This document shows positions 1-10,465 of a stretch of DNA of 64,000 nt, one piece after another (positions within the stretch are counted from its first letter, which is position 1; the number at the start of each line of letters is the position of its first letter). This DNA comes from Grimontia indica. GTDB taxonomy: Bacteria; Pseudomonadota; Gammaproteobacteria; Enterobacterales; Vibrionaceae. Under the pieces are notes generated by a model. The model did no database searches. It was given only the letters and a program-made list of their open reading frames with translations, and was not told the DNA's origin. The stretch lies in assembly GCF_000333895.2 (NCBI RefSeq), contig NZ_ANFM02000012.1, positions 184,069-248,068 of the forward strand. Reading direction: 5' to 3'. The translations under genes were made by a program, and so were the position numbers.

Positions 1-1054
1 AGTGAGCAGCAGGAACGATAGGAATGGCTTCTTTCGTCAAATCAAAACCAAAGGTTTTCAGCTTTTCATCAATGGTTGGGAAATGCTTGGTGATGAAATC
101 GGGATCTTTGTGGCTGATGTCGAGATACATACAGTCCGCACCCAGACGCTTCATTTCATAGTCAATTGCCCGGGCGACCACATCACGCGGCGCAAGCTCG
201 GCGCGTTCATCAAAGTCCGGCATAAAGCGGGAGCCATCAGGGCGGCGCAAAAATGCGCCTTCGCCACGTAGCGCTTCCGTCAGCAGGAAGTTACGAGCCT
301 CTGGGTGGAACAGGCAGGTCGGATGAAACTGGTTAAATTCAAGATTGGCAACCCGACAGCCTGCGCGCCATGCCATAGCAATACCGTCACCAGAGGAAAC
401 ATCTGGGTTGGAGGTATATTGGTAAACCTTGGATGCACCGCCTGTGGCAAGAACCACAAACTTAGCACGCACGGTTTCGACGGCTTCACGGTCACGGTTC
501 CAGATGTAGGCACCCAGCACGCGGTTAGCACCGGAAATCCCGATTTTCTTGCGGGTGATAAGATCCAGCGCGTTGTGGCGCTCCATCACTTTGATGTTGG
601 GATGCTGCATTACGTTTTCTTGCAGCGAGGTTTGCACGGCAGCGCCCGTTGCATCAGCAGCATGCAGAATGCGTCGGTGGCTGTGGCCACCTTCACGGGT
701 TAGGTGGAATTTGGGCTCATCATCGTCGCTGTCTTCTTCGCGATCAAAAGGGACACCGCCATCAATCAGCCATTGAACGCATTCCTTGGCATTTTCGGCG
801 ATAAAGCTCACCACGTTTTCTTCGCAAATGCCGTCACCGGCAATCAGCGTATCTTCAACGTGGGATTCAACAGAATCACTTTCATCAAAGACTGCAGCAA
901 TACCGCCTTGTGCGTAGTAGGTCGCCCCTTCGCTGCGCGGTCCTTTGCTCAGCACCATCACTTTTTGGGTCGGCGCCAAATGGAGCGCCAGAGACAGACC
1001 AGCAGCGCCGCTGCCGATCACCAGCACATCACACACGTGTTCTTGGTTGCTCAT
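1..1054 (-). CDS. nadB: L-aspartate oxidase, 3' part cut off by window edge
   Basis: NadB oxidises L-aspartate to iminoaspartate with FAD, the first step of de novo NAD synthesis, in the cytosol. The frame starts at an ATG read leftward from 1054 and stays open to base 1, giving 351 codons of a protein that is usually about 540 residues. The N-terminal dinucleotide-binding motif GSGAAG is at residues 14-19. Further signatures are [26 protein letters not shown] and an EFNQFHPT segment typical of the succinate dehydrogenase/fumarate reductase flavoprotein family. The last visible residues read IPIVPAAH, which precedes the active-site region. It is divergent from rpoE, as in E. coli. The remainder lies outside the window, so this is truncation by the window and not a pseudogene. 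Confidence 0.95.
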   Translation of the reverse strand, partial: MSNQEHVCDVLVIGSGAAGLSLALHLAPTQKVMVLSKGPRSEGATYYAQGGIAAVFDESDSVESHVEDTLIAGDGICEENVVSFIAENAKECVQWLIDGGVPFDREEDSDDDEPKFHLTREGGHSHRRILHAADATGAAVQTSLQENVMQHPNIKVMERHNALDLITRKKIGISGANRVLGAYIWNRDREAVETVRAKFVVLATGGASKVYQYTSNPDVSSGDGIAMAWRAGCRVANLEFNQFHPTCLFHPEARNFLLTEALRGEGAFLRRPDGSRFMPDFDERAELAPRDVVARAIDYEMKRLGADCMYLDISHKDPDFITKHFPTIDEKLKTFGFDLTKEAIPIVPAAH

Positions 1055-1480
1055 TGATTACGTATTCCTTTCTCCCAAGCAGCCATGTCAGCCGGCTACC
1101 TGAAACAACGAGTTCGAGTCATTTCAGTGAGTTTACACTAATGTGGCAACACGTAGAACGTTGCCAGTTGCTTCATTATGCGACAGAGTGGGAACGGCAG
1201 AATGAGAGTTGGTTAGGGTGTGACCAAACATTCTGATAGACTTTGCGATCCGGATCTAATCGTATAACGACGGAAATCCGTTTAGGGAACTTTCTTTTAA
1301 TGTTTCACTCATACACTGTGCTCACTCAATAAAAACCGCGCGGCAGAAAAAGAAGCCGGGCACCACAGTGGCAAAGAGCGAGAAGAAATACCGGTAGCTA
1401 ACAGTGTTCTGACCTTAGCGGTGAACACTGCCACAGTGAAAGCAGACTACTGGTATCAATAATAAGGAGAAGGCGCTCGA
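1055..1480. other. nadB-rpoE divergent intergenic region
   Basis: This 426-base stretch has no credible gene. It must hold the nadB promoter (minus strand) and the rpoE promoters (plus strand). Two items stand out. One is a sigma-E type promoter at 1286-1313, listed separately. The other is a perfect 8-bp inverted repeat, CAGTGTTC at 1402-1409 and GAACACTG at 1423-1430, lying in the rpoE leader between promoter and start codon. A good ribosome binding site, AAGGAGA at 1464-1470, precedes rpoE. Confidence 0.7.
1286..1313 (+). promoter_or_regulatory. Sigma-E promoter of the rpoE operon
   Basis: GGAACTT at 1286-1292 and TCATA at 1309-1313 are separated by 16 bases. The known E. coli sigma-E consensus is GGAACTT, 16-17 bases, then TCTRA; the -35 element matches perfectly and the -10 element closely. 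The E. coli rpoE P2 promoter has the same element and spacing, so this site most likely lets RpoE autoregulate its operon. The leader to the rpoE start is about 160 bases. Confidence 0.8.
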
Positions 1481-2059
1481 ATGAGCGAGCAGTTAACCGA
1501 TCAAGCCTTAATTGAGCGCGTACAGAATGGTGATAAGCAGGCATTTAACCTGCTGGTCGTAAAATATCAAAACAAGGTATGCAATCTGATCTCTCGCTAT
1601 GTCAGCAACAGCGGCGATGTGCCTGATGTTGCGCAGGAAGCTTTTATAAAAGCGTATCGCGCCTTGCCGGGATTTCGCGGAGAAAGTGCGTTTTACACTT
1701 GGCTTTACCGTATTGCGGTGAACACAGCGAAGAATTATCTGGTTGCACAGGGCAGACGCCCACCATCAAGCGATATTGACGCAGAAGAAGCGGAAAACTA
1801 TGAAAATGGTGGCGCACTGAAAGAAATTTCGAACCCTGAGAACCTTATGTTGTCAGAACAGTTGAAACAGGTCGTTTTCAGTACGATTGAATCTTTACCT
1901 GACGATCTGAAAACGGCGATCACCCTGCGTGAGATCGATGGCTTAAGCTATGAAGAGATCGCAGAAGTGATGGACTGCCCGGTAGGAACGGTACGTTCGC
2001 GTATTTTCCGTGCCAGGGAAGCGGTAGACAAACGTGTTCGTCCTCTGATGAACCACTAA
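1481..2059 (+). CDS. rpoE: RNA polymerase sigma-E factor (ECF)
   Basis: This ECF sigma factor directs the envelope-stress regulon (outer membrane protein folding, LPS, periplasmic proteases). It is 192 residues, the usual length. Sigma region 2 occupies about residues 23-95, with the typical DVAQEAFIKAYRAL and YTWLYRIAVNTAKNYL segments. Region 4 is at about 130-185, with the helix-turn-helix reading LSYEEIAEVMDCPVGTVRSR. The start is chosen because AAGGAGA lies 10 bases upstream. It heads rpoE-rseA-rseB-rseC, which supplies its own anti-sigma factor and modulator, and a sigma-E promoter precedes it. Assignment is secure from near identity to the E. coli protein. Confidence 0.98.
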   Translation: MSEQLTDQALIERVQNGDKQAFNLLVVKYQNKVCNLISRYVSNSGDVPDVAQEAFIKAYRALPGFRGESAFYTWLYRIAVNTAKNYLVAQGRRPPSSDIDAEEAENYENGGALKEISNPENLMLSEQLKQVVFSTIESLPDDLKTAITLREIDGLSYEEIAEVMDCPVGTVRSRIFRAREAVDKRVRPLMNH

Positions 2060-2089
2060 CAGTGTTACCTGTTGATAACGGTGAAATAA

Positions 2090-2707
2090 ATGGCTGAAAA
2101 AGAAAACCTTTCCGCATTATTTGATGGTGACGAGATTGATCAAGCGATGATTGATGCGCTGGAAAACGATCAATCGGCTCAGCAAACATGGAAAAGCTTT
2201 GCTGTCACCCGTGATGTAATGCGTGGAGAAACGCCTAACCCAAGTTGGGACATCGCATCAAATGTTGCGATGGCACTGGAAGCTGAGCCTGCGCACGGTG
2301 CGCACTCTGCACCCAATGTTGTTCCAATTCAGGAAGCACAACCTACACCGGCAGCTGCCAAAAAAGGCATGCCATCTTGGTTGCAGCAACTCACCCAGGT
2401 GGGTATGGCTGCCGCAGTGTCACTGGCCGTGATTGTTGGTGTTCAGCAATACAACGGCGGCGAGCAGTTGGATCCGGTTCTTGCAGCTTCACAGCCCCCA
2501 GTTTTACAGACCATTCCTTTGGCTGGCTCTGCTGAGCCTGTAAGCCTTAGCCGTGAAACCTTGCAGGGTAATCCAACTGAAGCGCAATTGATGGAGCAGC
2601 GTCGCCGTGTCAACGCCATGTTCCAGGACTATGAGTTGCAGCTTCGTCTCAATGCTGATGAAATGATTGAACAAGACGAGAAGCTAACACCAGAAGTGAG
2701 CAACTAG
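2090..2707 (+). CDS. rseA: Anti-sigma-E factor RseA
   Basis: RseA is a single-pass inner-membrane protein that sequesters RpoE in the cytosol and releases it after stepwise cleavage by DegS, RseP and ClpXP. It is 205 residues. Residues 1-75 form the acidic sigma-binding domain (LSALFDGDEID near the start). A hydrophobic segment at about 103-120 is the only membrane span. Residues 121-205 are the periplasmic part that RseB binds; the candidate DegS cleavage zone follows the span (LDPVLAASQ, about 127-135). It lies 30 bases after rpoE and just before rseB, the conserved operon order. The assignment rests on domain layout and position. Confidence 0.95.
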   Translation: MAEKENLSALFDGDEIDQAMIDALENDQSAQQTWKSFAVTRDVMRGETPNPSWDIASNVAMALEAEPAHGAHSAPNVVPIQEAQPTPAAAKKGMPSWLQQLTQVGMAAAVSLAVIVGVQQYNGGEQLDPVLAASQPPVLQTIPLAGSAEPVSLSRETLQGNPTEAQLMEQRRRVNAMFQDYELQLRLNADEMIEQDEKLTPEVSN

Positions 2708-2711
2708 ATTG

Positions 2712-3686
2712 ATGAAACAACTCCTGATCGGTGCTTTTGCACTGGTCAGTCTGGTCGCGAATGCCTCGACGGAAGAAAATCCCGCCGAGGCATTGTTGCA
2801 TCAGATGGGCCAGGCAACCGAACAATTGGACTACGAACTTTCCTATATTCTGGTCCGCAAAAACAGTATTGAGCCCCTCCGTTTTCGCCATGCGTTAGTT
2901 GACGGCGAGTCATTCGGTCATATCGCTTATCTTGCCGGCCCTCCGCGTGAAGTGATTCGCCGTGGTGATGAAGTGAGTTACTTCGAGCCTGGTATTGACC
3001 CGTTTACCATTGCGAGCAATCAAATGGTGGCACCATTGCCTGCCATCATGCATTCCGATATTGACCACCTCTCGACCATGTACGATTTCGTGCCGCTGGG
3101 ACGAGCACGTGAAGCCGGGTTGCCTTGTGATGTAGTGCGCGTTTCACCCAAAGATGGTGCGCGATATTCCTATGTGCTTTGGATTGACCAAAAGACCAAG
3201 CTATTGACCCGCGCCGATCTTCTCGATCGCGATGGTGATCCCATTGAGCAATACCGCGCACTGTCGTTGGTCATATCTCCGCAGATTGGTGATGTGATGA
3301 AGCAGATGTCTGCTATCGAATTGCCGCCTGTGGTTCAGGTACCAAAGCAGCGTGACGCTGGTTTGAGTTGGCAAGTCACTTCTTTGCCGGAAGGCTTCTC
3401 GCCGATTTACAGCAATCGTCACCGCTTGATGATCACTGAGCGCCCAGTTGAAAGCCAGATGTTCAGCGATGGTCTGTTTAGTTTCTCGGTTTATCTGTCA
3501 GAAGCTGATGACCTGTCAGTGCGCGAGCAGCTGGTGAGAAAAGGCCGCCGCACCCTGCACAGCCATGTCTCCGGCAATGCAGAAATTACTGTCGTGGGAG
3601 ACATTCCACCAGCGACCGCGAAAAAAGTGGCTGAATCAGTTCGTATGACAGCGCCACAAGCCGCGGAAGGAACGCCAACGCCATGA
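2712..3686 (+). CDS. rseB: Sigma-E regulatory protein RseB
   Basis: RseB is a periplasmic protein that binds the RseA periplasmic domain, shields it from DegS, and is released by mislocalised LPS or lipoproteins. The reading frame could begin at TTG 2709, but I choose ATG 2712 because E. coli RseB begins MKQL in the same way. That gives 324 residues with a signal peptide ending at ANA (about residue 19). The body matches the family (GDEVSYFEPG, RDGDPIEQYRAL, DGLFSFSVYL, the last in the C-terminal domain). The gene overlaps rseC by the ATGA at its end, which suggests coupled translation. Confidence 0.94.
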   Translation: MKQLLIGAFALVSLVANASTEENPAEALLHQMGQATEQLDYELSYILVRKNSIEPLRFRHALVDGESFGHIAYLAGPPREVIRRGDEVSYFEPGIDPFTIASNQMVAPLPAIMHSDIDHLSTMYDFVPLGRAREAGLPCDVVRVSPKDGARYSYVLWIDQKTKLLTRADLLDRDGDPIEQYRALSLVISPQIGDVMKQMSAIELPPVVQVPKQRDAGLSWQVTSLPEGFSPIYSNRHRLMITERPVESQMFSDGLFSFSVYLSEADDLSVREQLVRKGRRTLHSHVSGNAEITVVGDIPPATAKKVAESVRMTAPQAAEGTPTP

Positions 3687-4177
3687 TCACGGCATTGGCA
3701 GAGGTTACTGGCAGTGGCGAGGGTTATCTGACTGTTCGCTGCCAGCAGAAAACCAGCTGTGGCAGTTGCGCGTCCAAGAGCAATTGCGGTACGGGCATTG
3801 TCAGTAATGCGCTGCCGGGCAAAGTGCTGGATATCCGTGTACCGTCAGAAAAACCAGTCGATGCGGGAACCTTGGTTGAAATTGGCTTGGAAGAGCAGAC
3901 GGTACTGCGTTCAGCGCTGGTGGTTTACATTCTGCCGCTGCTGTTTGCGATTGCAGGGGCTGTTTTCGGGCAGTTTCTCGCAGATTTGATGGCTGCGGGA
4001 GAAGGCGTGATCATTTTGTTTTCTCTGCTTGCTGGCGGGTTGGGATTCTTTGTAGCACGCCATTTTTCGCGAAAGCTGGAGCAGGAAACAGGCGCAACGC
4101 CTAAACTGTTACGCATCCTTGGTAATCCCATAGACCTGGCGGCGGTGATAAATGCCGCAACAGAGGATAGCGACTAG
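3683..4177 (+). CDS. rseC: SoxR-reducing system/sigma-E regulator RseC
   Basis: RseC is a small inner-membrane protein of 164 residues. It carries an N-terminal cluster of four cysteines (C20, C26, C29, C35) that could bind a metal or iron-sulphur centre, and two membrane spans at about 77-97 and 106-126. In E. coli it is encoded with rpoE, mildly affects sigma-E activity, and is linked to reduction of SoxR together with the Rsx complex. Its start codon overlaps the rseB stop. The family is clear; the biochemical role is less settled. Confidence 0.93.
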   Translation: MITALAEVTGSGEGYLTVRCQQKTSCGSCASKSNCGTGIVSNALPGKVLDIRVPSEKPVDAGTLVEIGLEEQTVLRSALVVYILPLLFAIAGAVFGQFLADLMAAGEGVIILFSLLAGGLGFFVARHFSRKLEQETGATPKLLRILGNPIDLAAVINAATEDSD

Positions 4178-4253
4178 CCATTAATTTCGGTAGAATCCCG
4201 CCACTTGATCGTAAGATCCTCTTATTTTAACTAACGAGTTAGTCACACCATTT

Positions 4254-6050
4254 ATGAAGCACATTCGTAACTTTTCGATTATTGCCCACATTGACCACGG
4301 TAAGTCGACTCTGTCAGACCGTCTTATTCAGGTCTGTGGCGGCCTAACTGACCGTGAAATGGCGGCGCAGGTTCTGGATTCCATGGATCTTGAACGCGAA
4401 CGTGGTATCACCATCAAAGCACAAAGTGTGACGCTGAATTATGCAGCGCAGGATGGGGAAACCTATCAGCTGAACTTCATCGACACCCCGGGACACGTTG
4501 ACTTCTCTTACGAAGTTTCTCGTTCTCTGGCGGCGTGTGAGGGTGCTTTGCTGGTGGTGGACGCGGGTCAGGGCGTAGAAGCTCAGACGTTGGCGAACTG
4601 CTACACCGCGATTGAAATGGATCTGGAAGTGGTTCCAATCCTGAACAAAATTGACCTGCCAGCGGCCGATCCTGACCGCGTAGCGGAAGAGATTGAAGAC
4701 ATCGTGGGTATCGATGCGACCGAAGCGACCCGCTGTTCAGCGAAAACAGGTCTGGGCGTAGATCTGGTTCTGGAAGATATCGTTAAGAATGTTCCGGCAC
4801 CTGAGGGTGACCCAGAAGCGCCGCTGCAAGCGCTGATCATCGACTCATGGTTCGATAACTATCTGGGCGTTGTGTCGCTGGTTCGTATTAAGAATGGCGA
4901 GCTGAAGAAAGGCGACAAGATCAAAGTCATGAGCACCGGTCAGGTGTGGGGCGTTGATCGCATCGGTATCTTCACACCAAAACAAACTGACACCCAAGGT
5001 CTGCGTACCGGCGAGGTGGGCTGGGTTGTTTGTGGTATTAAAGACATTCTGGGCGCACCAGTGGGTGATACCCTGACCCACGCAAAGCACGGTGCAGAAA
5101 CACCGCTACCAGGCTTTAAGAAAGTGAAGCCTCAGGTTTATGCAGGTCTGTTCCCTGTTTCGTCTGATGACTACGAAAACTTCCGTGATGCACTGGGCAA
5201 ACTGAGCCTGAACGATGCGTCACTGTTCTACGAGCCAGAAAACTCAGCAGCACTGGGCTTTGGTTTCCGTTGTGGTTTCCTTGGCATGCTGCATATGGAA
5301 ATCATCCAGGAGCGTCTGGAGCGTGAATACAACCTGGATCTGATCACCACGGCACCAACCGTAGTGTACGAAGTGAAGAAGACCAACGGTGACACCCTAT
5401 ACGTTGATAGCCCTGCGAAATTGCCAGCGGTTAATGATATCGAAGTGATGGGTGAACCAATTGCACGCTGTAATATCCTGGTACCTTCAGAGTACCTGGG
5501 TAACGTTATCACCTTGTGTGTCGAGAAGCGTGGCGTTCAAGTTGATATGGTTTACCACGGTAACCAAGTCGCCCTGACTTACGATATTCCAATGGCAGAA
5601 GTGGTTCTGGACTTCTTCGACCGTCTGAAATCGACGTCTCGTGGTTATGCTTCTCTGGATTACAACTTCCAGCGTTACGAAGCATCGAACATGGTGCGTG
5701 TTGACGTATTGCTGAACGGCGACAACGTGGATGCATTGGCTATCATCACTCACAAAGATCAGGCGCAATCCCGTGGCCGTGATCTGGTTGAGAAGATGAA
5801 AGAATTCATCCCTCGTCAGCAGTTCGACATCGCGATTCAGGCAGCAATCGGTAACCACATTATTGCGCGCTCGACCGTGAAACAGCTTCGTAAAAACGTT
5901 ACCGCGAAGTGTTACGGTGGTGACGTAAGCCGTAAGAAGAAACTACTGCAGAAGCAAAAAGAAGGTAAGAAACGTATGAAGCAGATCGGTAACGTCGAAC
6001 TGCCTCAGGAAGCGTTCCTGGCGATTCTGCACGTAGGCAAAGATAAGTAA
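4254..6050 (+). CDS. lepA: Elongation factor 4 (LepA GTPase)
   Basis: LepA/EF4 is a ribosome-associated translational GTPase that affects ribosome assembly and elongation. It is 598 residues, the usual length. The P-loop reads AHIDHGKST (residues 11-19), with the switch II motif [12 protein letters not shown] and the base-specificity motif NKIDLP following. The C-terminal LepA-specific domain ends in a lysine-rich stretch ([20 protein letters not shown]). The start is ATG 4254, as in E. coli (MKHIRNFSI). It stands 76 bases after rseC and is followed 31 bases later by lepB, the classical lepA-lepB pair. Confidence 0.98.
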   Translation: MKHIRNFSIIAHIDHGKSTLSDRLIQVCGGLTDREMAAQVLDSMDLERERGITIKAQSVTLNYAAQDGETYQLNFIDTPGHVDFSYEVSRSLAACEGALLVVDAGQGVEAQTLANCYTAIEMDLEVVPILNKIDLPAADPDRVAEEIEDIVGIDATEATRCSAKTGLGVDLVLEDIVKNVPAPEGDPEAPLQALIIDSWFDNYLGVVSLVRIKNGELKKGDKIKVMSTGQVWGVDRIGIFTPKQTDTQGLRTGEVGWVVCGIKDILGAPVGDTLTHAKHGAETPLPGFKKVKPQVYAGLFPVSSDDYENFRDALGKLSLNDASLFYEPENSAALGFGFRCGFLGMLHMEIIQERLEREYNLDLITTAPTVVYEVKKTNGDTLYVDSPAKLPAVNDIEVMGEPIARCNILVPSEYLGNVITLCVEKRGVQVDMVYHGNQVALTYDIPMAEVVLDFFDRLKSTSRGYASLDYNFQRYEASNMVRVDVLLNGDNVDALAIITHKDQAQSRGRDLVEKMKEFIPRQQFDIAIQAAIGNHIIARSTVKQLRKNVTAKCYGGDVSRKKKLLQKQKEGKKRMKQIGNVELPQEAFLAILHVGKDK

Positions 6051-6081
6051 TAAAAAGGGATTAAAGGTTTAGGGGAACACG

Positions 6082-6981
6082 ATGGCTAATACTTTCTCGC
6101 TGATTCTGGTGCTTGTCACCCTGTTTACTGGGATTATCTGGGCACTGGATAAGTTCAAATGGGCGCCGCGACGCCAGCAAAAAGCGGCTGAAGCGCTCAA
6201 TGTGGACGGTGGTGAGTTAAGTGAAGAGCAGGTTGCACAAGTTGCCCCTCAGCCAAGCTGGGTAGAAACCTCAGCTTCCGTGTTCCCTGTGATTGGCCTT
6301 GTTCTGGTGCTGCGTTCGTTTATTTACGAGCCGTTCCAGATCCCATCTGGTTCTATGATGCCGACACTGTTGGTGGGCGACTTTATCCTGGTGGAGAAGT
6401 TCGCTTACGGCCTGAAAGATCCCGTATTCCGCCATCAATTGGTCGAAACCGGGAAGCCAGAGCGCGGTGACGTGGTGGTGTTCAAGTACCCACCACAGCC
6501 AAACATCGACTTTATCAAGCGCGTGATTGGTGTCCCGGGCGATACGGTTCGCTACAGCGAAGACAAACGCCTGTGCATCCAGAAGAAAGGTGAATCGACC
6601 TGCGAATTGGTGCCAGTGGATGATGTTCACAAGAGTGAGTTCGTTCAGCGTGGCGCGAACCTGATTCAGGCGCAGGAAGAGTTGGGCGTTGAGCCTCACC
6701 AGATTCTGGTGAACCCATATATGTCGAATCAAGCAGGTCAGTATTACCCAACACCGGGTCTGGGTGAGTGGGTGGTGCCGGAAGGCGAGTACTTCGTGAT
6801 GGGTGACAACCGCGACAACAGTAAAGACAGCCGCTTCTGGGGCTTTGTACCTGAGGCTAATCTGGTAGGTAAAGCAGTCGGTATCTGGATCAGTTTTGAA
6901 TTTGATGAACAAGGCGACAGTTTCCTGCCGTCTTGGGTACCTGTCGGGGTGCGTTTCAATCGCATCGGCGGCATTGATTAA
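6082..6981 (+). CDS. lepB: Signal peptidase I
   Basis: LepB is the inner-membrane protease that removes signal peptides from Sec and Tat substrates. It is 299 residues, slightly shorter than the E. coli enzyme (324). Two membrane spans are visible at about 5-22 and 64-82. The Ser-Lys dyad is present: Ser91 in [14 protein letters not shown] and Lys146 in [12 protein letters not shown]. The conserved box [14 protein letters not shown] lies near residue 258. It sits between lepA and rnc, the normal order. A GGGGAACACG stretch just upstream acts as the ribosome binding site. Confidence 0.97.
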   Translation: MANTFSLILVLVTLFTGIIWALDKFKWAPRRQQKAAEALNVDGGELSEEQVAQVAPQPSWVETSASVFPVIGLVLVLRSFIYEPFQIPSGSMMPTLLVGDFILVEKFAYGLKDPVFRHQLVETGKPERGDVVVFKYPPQPNIDFIKRVIGVPGDTVRYSEDKRLCIQKKGESTCELVPVDDVHKSEFVQRGANLIQAQEELGVEPHQILVNPYMSNQAGQYYPTPGLGEWVVPEGEYFVMGDNRDNSKDSRFWGFVPEANLVGKAVGIWISFEFDEQGDSFLPSWVPVGVRFNRIGGID

Positions 6982-6992
6982 CTTGGAACGAC

Positions 6993-7667
6993 ATGACAAC
7001 ACCTATAAATAAATTACAGCGTCGCATCGGCTATGAATTTAGTGATGCGGCGCTTCTCAGTCTCGCCCTGACACACCGAAGCGCCAGTGGAAACCACAAT
7101 GAGCGTTTAGAGTTTCTGGGCGATTCTATTTTGAGTTTCGTCGTTGCTGACGACCTCTACCATCGTTTCCCGAACGTTGATGAAGGTGATATGAGCCGCA
7201 TGCGTGCAACCTTGGTTCGTGGTAACACGCTGGCTGAACTAGGCCGCGAGTTCGAACTGGGTGATGTGCTGCAACTGGGGCCGGGTGAGCTGAAAAGTGG
7301 CGGTTTCCGCCGCGACTCTATCCTGGCAGACGCCGTTGAGGCGATCATCGGTGCTATCTACCTCGACAGCGATCTGGAAACGGTACGTGGAATTGTATTG
7401 AGCTGGTACAAACAACGTCTGGAAACTATCCAGCCGGGCGCGAACCAGAAAGATCCGAAAACACGTTTGCAGGAATTCCTGCAAGGGCGTCGTAAGCCGT
7501 TGCCTGCCTATAATGTGACTAAGGTACAAGGCGAAGCGCATAACCAGCAATTTACGGTGGAATGTGAAGTAGCAGGTCTGGATCGACCTGTCGTAGGTAA
7601 AGGCAGCAGTCGTCGCAAGGCAGAGCAAGCGGCTGCAGAACTGGCATTGCAAAAGCTGGACTCATGA
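6993..7667 (+). CDS. rnc: Ribonuclease III
   Basis: RNase III cleaves double-stranded RNA in rRNA precursors, mRNAs and sRNA duplexes. It is 224 residues, nearly the family norm. The signature [12 protein letters not shown] (residues 36-47) carries the catalytic acidic residues, and a second acidic helix ([13 protein letters not shown]) follows. A double-stranded RNA-binding domain occupies about residues 153-223 and ends in [18 protein letters not shown]. It overlaps era by 4 bases at its stop codon, so the two are probably translated together, as in E. coli. Confidence 0.97.
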   Translation: MTTPINKLQRRIGYEFSDAALLSLALTHRSASGNHNERLEFLGDSILSFVVADDLYHRFPNVDEGDMSRMRATLVRGNTLAELGREFELGDVLQLGPGELKSGGFRRDSILADAVEAIIGAIYLDSDLETVRGIVLSWYKQRLETIQPGANQKDPKTRLQEFLQGRRKPLPAYNVTKVQGEAHNQQFTVECEVAGLDRPVVGKGSSRRKAEQAAAELALQKLDS

Positions 7668-8578
7668 CAGACACGCACGAAACGCACCACTGTGGCTTTA
7701 TTGCCATCGTAGGCCGCCCAAATGTGGGCAAATCGACACTTCTCAACCGTCTGGTTGGGCAGAAGCTGTCTATTACCTCGCGTAAACCGCAAACCACGCG
7801 CCACCGTATCATGGGGGTTGATACCCGTGATGGTTATCAGGCGGTATATGTGGATACACCGGGACTGCACATTGAAGAAAAGCGCACCATCAACCGTTTG
7901 ATGAACCGTGCGGCTTCAAGCTCCCTGACTGACGTTGAGCTGGTACTGTTTCTGGTCGACGGCACACAGTGGACACAAGATGATGAGATGGTACTGAACA
8001 AGCTCAAGAAAGCTGAGCTGCCAACCGTACTGCTGATCAACAAAGTCGATAACGTGAAGGAAAAGGGCGAGTTGTTCCCGCACCTTCAGGAAGTCAGCGA
8101 GAAAATGGACTTCATCGACGTGGTGCCTGTTTCAGCGAAACACGGCACCAACATTGATGTGGTCGAGAAGCTGGTTCGTAACCACCTGCCGGAAGGCGAG
8201 TGGTACTTCCCGGAAGAGTACGTCACAGACCGTTCTCAGCGCTTTATGGCGTCTGAAATCATCCGTGAAAAGCTGATGCGTTTCACCGGTGATGAACTGC
8301 CATACTCAGTGACCGTTGAAATCGAGCGCTTTGATTACAACCCAGACACGGATGGCTTTGAAATCAATGGCCTGATCCTGGTTGAGCGTAACGGTCAGAA
8401 GCGTATGGTGATCGGCAAGGGTGGCGACAAAATCAAAACCATCGGCCGTGAAGCCCGTCTCGATATGGAAGATCTTTTCGAGCGCAAGGTCTACCTTGAG
8501 CTTTGGGTAAAAGTGAAATCCGGTTGGGCTGATGACGAGCGCGCACTGCGCAGCCTCGGTTACATCGACGACCTTTAA
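7664..8578 (+). CDS. era: GTPase Era
   Basis: Era is an essential GTPase that binds the 3' end of 16S rRNA during 30S assembly. It is 304 residues. GTPase motifs are GRPNVGKST (17-25), DTPGLH (switch II) and NKVDNV. The C-terminal KH domain has [15 protein letters not shown]. It overlaps rnc by the ATGA and is followed by recO, an order conserved across gammaproteobacteria. Confidence 0.97.
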   Translation: MTDTHETHHCGFIAIVGRPNVGKSTLLNRLVGQKLSITSRKPQTTRHRIMGVDTRDGYQAVYVDTPGLHIEEKRTINRLMNRAASSSLTDVELVLFLVDGTQWTQDDEMVLNKLKKAELPTVLLINKVDNVKEKGELFPHLQEVSEKMDFIDVVPVSAKHGTNIDVVEKLVRNHLPEGEWYFPEEYVTDRSQRFMASEIIREKLMRFTGDELPYSVTVEIERFDYNPDTDGFEINGLILVERNGQKRMVIGKGGDKIKTIGREARLDMEDLFERKVYLELWVKVKSGWADDERALRSLGYIDDL

Positions 8579-8610
8579 CAGCGTCATTGGCTGAGACATT
8601 CAGGAGCAAT

Positions 8611-9324
8611 ATGGAAGGCTTGCAGCGCTGCTTTGTTCTGCACTCACGACCCTACAGTGAGACCAGCCTGATTCTGGATGTTTTCAGCGAAAATCACGGG
8701 CGCGTCAGTTTGATGGCGAAAGGCGCCCGTGGTAAACGCTCTCCCTTAAAAGGGGCGCTCCAGCCTTTTACTCCTCTCTTGATGAAATGGTCCGGCCGCG
8801 GCGAAATGCATACCTTGCGTCATGCTGAAGCCATGGGGCTTGCGATCCCGCTTTCAGGCAATGCCCTGTTTTCGGGGTTTTATCTCAATGAGATCTTAAG
8901 CCGGGTTGTGGAGCCTGAAACCGCGTACCATCAACTTTTCTTTGATTACGTCAATGCGCTGACTGACCTAGCTCAGCACAGCAATCCTGAACCGGCGCTA
9001 CGACGCTTCGAACTCGCCTTGTTGGACTCGCTTGGATACGGGGTCGATTTCCTGCATTGCGCGGGTAGCGGTGAGCCAGTCGATGCATCGATGACGTATA
9101 TCTTCCGGGAGCAGCAAGGTTTTGTCGCCTCGCTGATGAAAAGCAATAACCTCACTTTTACGGGCAGCGACTTAGAAGCGCTGGCAACAAGACAATTCTC
9201 AACGGCAGAACAGCTAAAAGCGGCGAAGCGCTTTACACGCTTGGCCCTCAAGCCTTATCTTGGCTCCAAACCGCTCAAAAGCCGTGAGCTTTTTATGTTA
9301 AGAACAAGGAAATTAACGCAATGA
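8611..9324 (+). CDS. recO: DNA repair protein RecO
   Basis: RecO works with RecF and RecR to load RecA onto SSB-coated single-stranded DNA. I choose ATG 8611, giving 237 residues beginning [19 protein letters not shown]. The reasons are that AGGAG lies at 8602-8606 and the E. coli protein starts MEGWQRAFVLHSRP; an upstream TTG at 8587 would add eight residues without support. An N-terminal OB fold is followed by a helical domain with [11 protein letters not shown] and the conserved [10 protein letters not shown] segment. Its stop overlaps the pdxJ start. Confidence 0.94.
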   Translation: MEGLQRCFVLHSRPYSETSLILDVFSENHGRVSLMAKGARGKRSPLKGALQPFTPLLMKWSGRGEMHTLRHAEAMGLAIPLSGNALFSGFYLNEILSRVVEPETAYHQLFFDYVNALTDLAQHSNPEPALRRFELALLDSLGYGVDFLHCAGSGEPVDASMTYIFREQQGFVASLMKSNNLTFTGSDLEALATRQFSTAEQLKAAKRFTRLALKPYLGSKPLKSRELFMLRTRKLTQ

Positions 9325-10052
9325 GTACCATTTATCTGGGCGTCAATATTGACCACGTCGCGACCGTTCGTAATGCACGTGGCACCCAATACCCTGATCC
9401 TGTCCACGCTGCAGATATTGCAGAGCGTGCGGGCGCGGATGGTATTACCGTTCACTTGCGTGAAGACCGTCGCCACATTAAAGACCGCGACGTTCATATT
9501 CTGAAAGACACCATCCAGACCCGCATGAACCTGGAAATGGCAGTGACTGATGAGATGGTCAACATCGCGTTGGAAGTGAAGCCGGCTTACGTGTGTCTGG
9601 TCCCTGAAAAGCGTGAAGAGCTGACCACCGAAGGCGGTTTAGACGTCGCTGGCCAGCTTGATAAAGTGAAAGCTGCAACGGAAACGCTGACTGCAGCGGG
9701 TATTAAAGTGTCGCTATTCATCGATGCAGACCGCGCGCAAATCGACGCAGCAAAAGCCTGTGGTGCTCCTTTTATTGAGCTGCACACAGGCCATTATGCA
9801 GAAGCGACGACTGAAGAAGACATGCAGGCAGAGCTGAAGAAAATCGCAGCGGGAGCAAGCTACGCAGACGATCTGGGTATCAAGGTAAACGCTGGTCACG
9901 GCCTGACGTACCACAACGTGAAGCCTATTGCGGCGATTCCAGAGATTTACGAGCTAAACATCGGTCACGCGATTGTGGGCCGCGCAGTATTTGAAGGCCT
10001 GCCAAAAGCAGTTGCAGACATGAAAGCGCTGATGCTGGAAGCGCGCCGCTAA
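9321..10052 (+). CDS. pdxJ: Pyridoxine 5'-phosphate synthase
   Basis: PdxJ condenses 1-deoxy-xylulose 5-phosphate with 3-amino-2-oxopropyl phosphate to make pyridoxine 5'-phosphate, the ring-closing step of vitamin B6 synthesis. It is 243 residues, the family length. The N-terminal [15 protein letters not shown] and RHIKDRDV segments and the C-terminal [15 protein letters not shown] and [13 protein letters not shown] segments are diagnostic of the TIM-barrel active site. It overlaps recO by 4 bases and acpS by one base (TAATG), so recO-pdxJ-acpS is a coupled unit. Confidence 0.97.
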   Translation: MSTIYLGVNIDHVATVRNARGTQYPDPVHAADIAERAGADGITVHLREDRRHIKDRDVHILKDTIQTRMNLEMAVTDEMVNIALEVKPAYVCLVPEKREELTTEGGLDVAGQLDKVKAATETLTAAGIKVSLFIDADRAQIDAAKACGAPFIELHTGHYAEATTEEDMQAELKKIAAGASYADDLGIKVNAGHGLTYHNVKPIAAIPEIYELNIGHAIVGRAVFEGLPKAVADMKALMLEARR

Positions 10053-10435
10053 TGGCTGTGGTTGGCCTTGGCACTGACATCGTAGAAATTGAGCGCCTTG
10101 AGAAAATCATCGCGCGCACCGGAGATGCGTTTGCTAAACGTGTGCTGACAGAAAACGAGTTGGAAACCTATTCCAGCTCTAACTTCCCGGCCCGCTTTCT
10201 TGCCAAGCGTTTCGCTGTAAAAGAAGCCGCTTCAAAAGCGCTGGGGACGGGGATCGCTTGTGGTGTGACTTTGCATGACTTTGAAGTGACGAACGATGAG
10301 CTTGGAAAGCCTGTGGTGGATTTCTCCGGTGTAGCGCGAAAGCTTGCCGACGAGCGTGGTGTGAAGAACATTTTCCTCACCATCGCTGATGAGAAGCGTT
10401 ATGCCGTGGCTACGGTGCTGTTAGAAACCAACTAG
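10052..10435 (+). CDS. acpS: Holo-ACP synthase (4'-phosphopantetheinyl transferase)
   Basis: AcpS moves the phosphopantetheine arm from CoA to a serine of apo-ACP, using Mg2+. It is 127 residues. The N-terminal [13 protein letters not shown] and the [18 protein letters not shown] helix, with the conserved Glu and Lys, are family hallmarks. It ends the lepA-to-acpS run and is followed by a strong bidirectional terminator. It is also the last backbone gene before the aryl polyene locus, which has two ACPs but no phosphopantetheinyl transferase of its own. Supplying those ACPs is a plausible extra role, but that is inference. Confidence 0.96.
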   Translation: MAVVGLGTDIVEIERLEKIIARTGDAFAKRVLTENELETYSSSNFPARFLAKRFAVKEAASKALGTGIACGVTLHDFEVTNDELGKPVVDFSGVARKLADERGVKNIFLTIADEKRYAVATVLLETN

Positions 10436-10465
10436 CTTTTTACTCTAATGCCGACCACACAAACA

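Noticed and set aside
6271..7002. 243-codon open frame antisense to lepB
   Set aside because: Mirror of lepB codons with no recognisable motif and no ribosome binding site.
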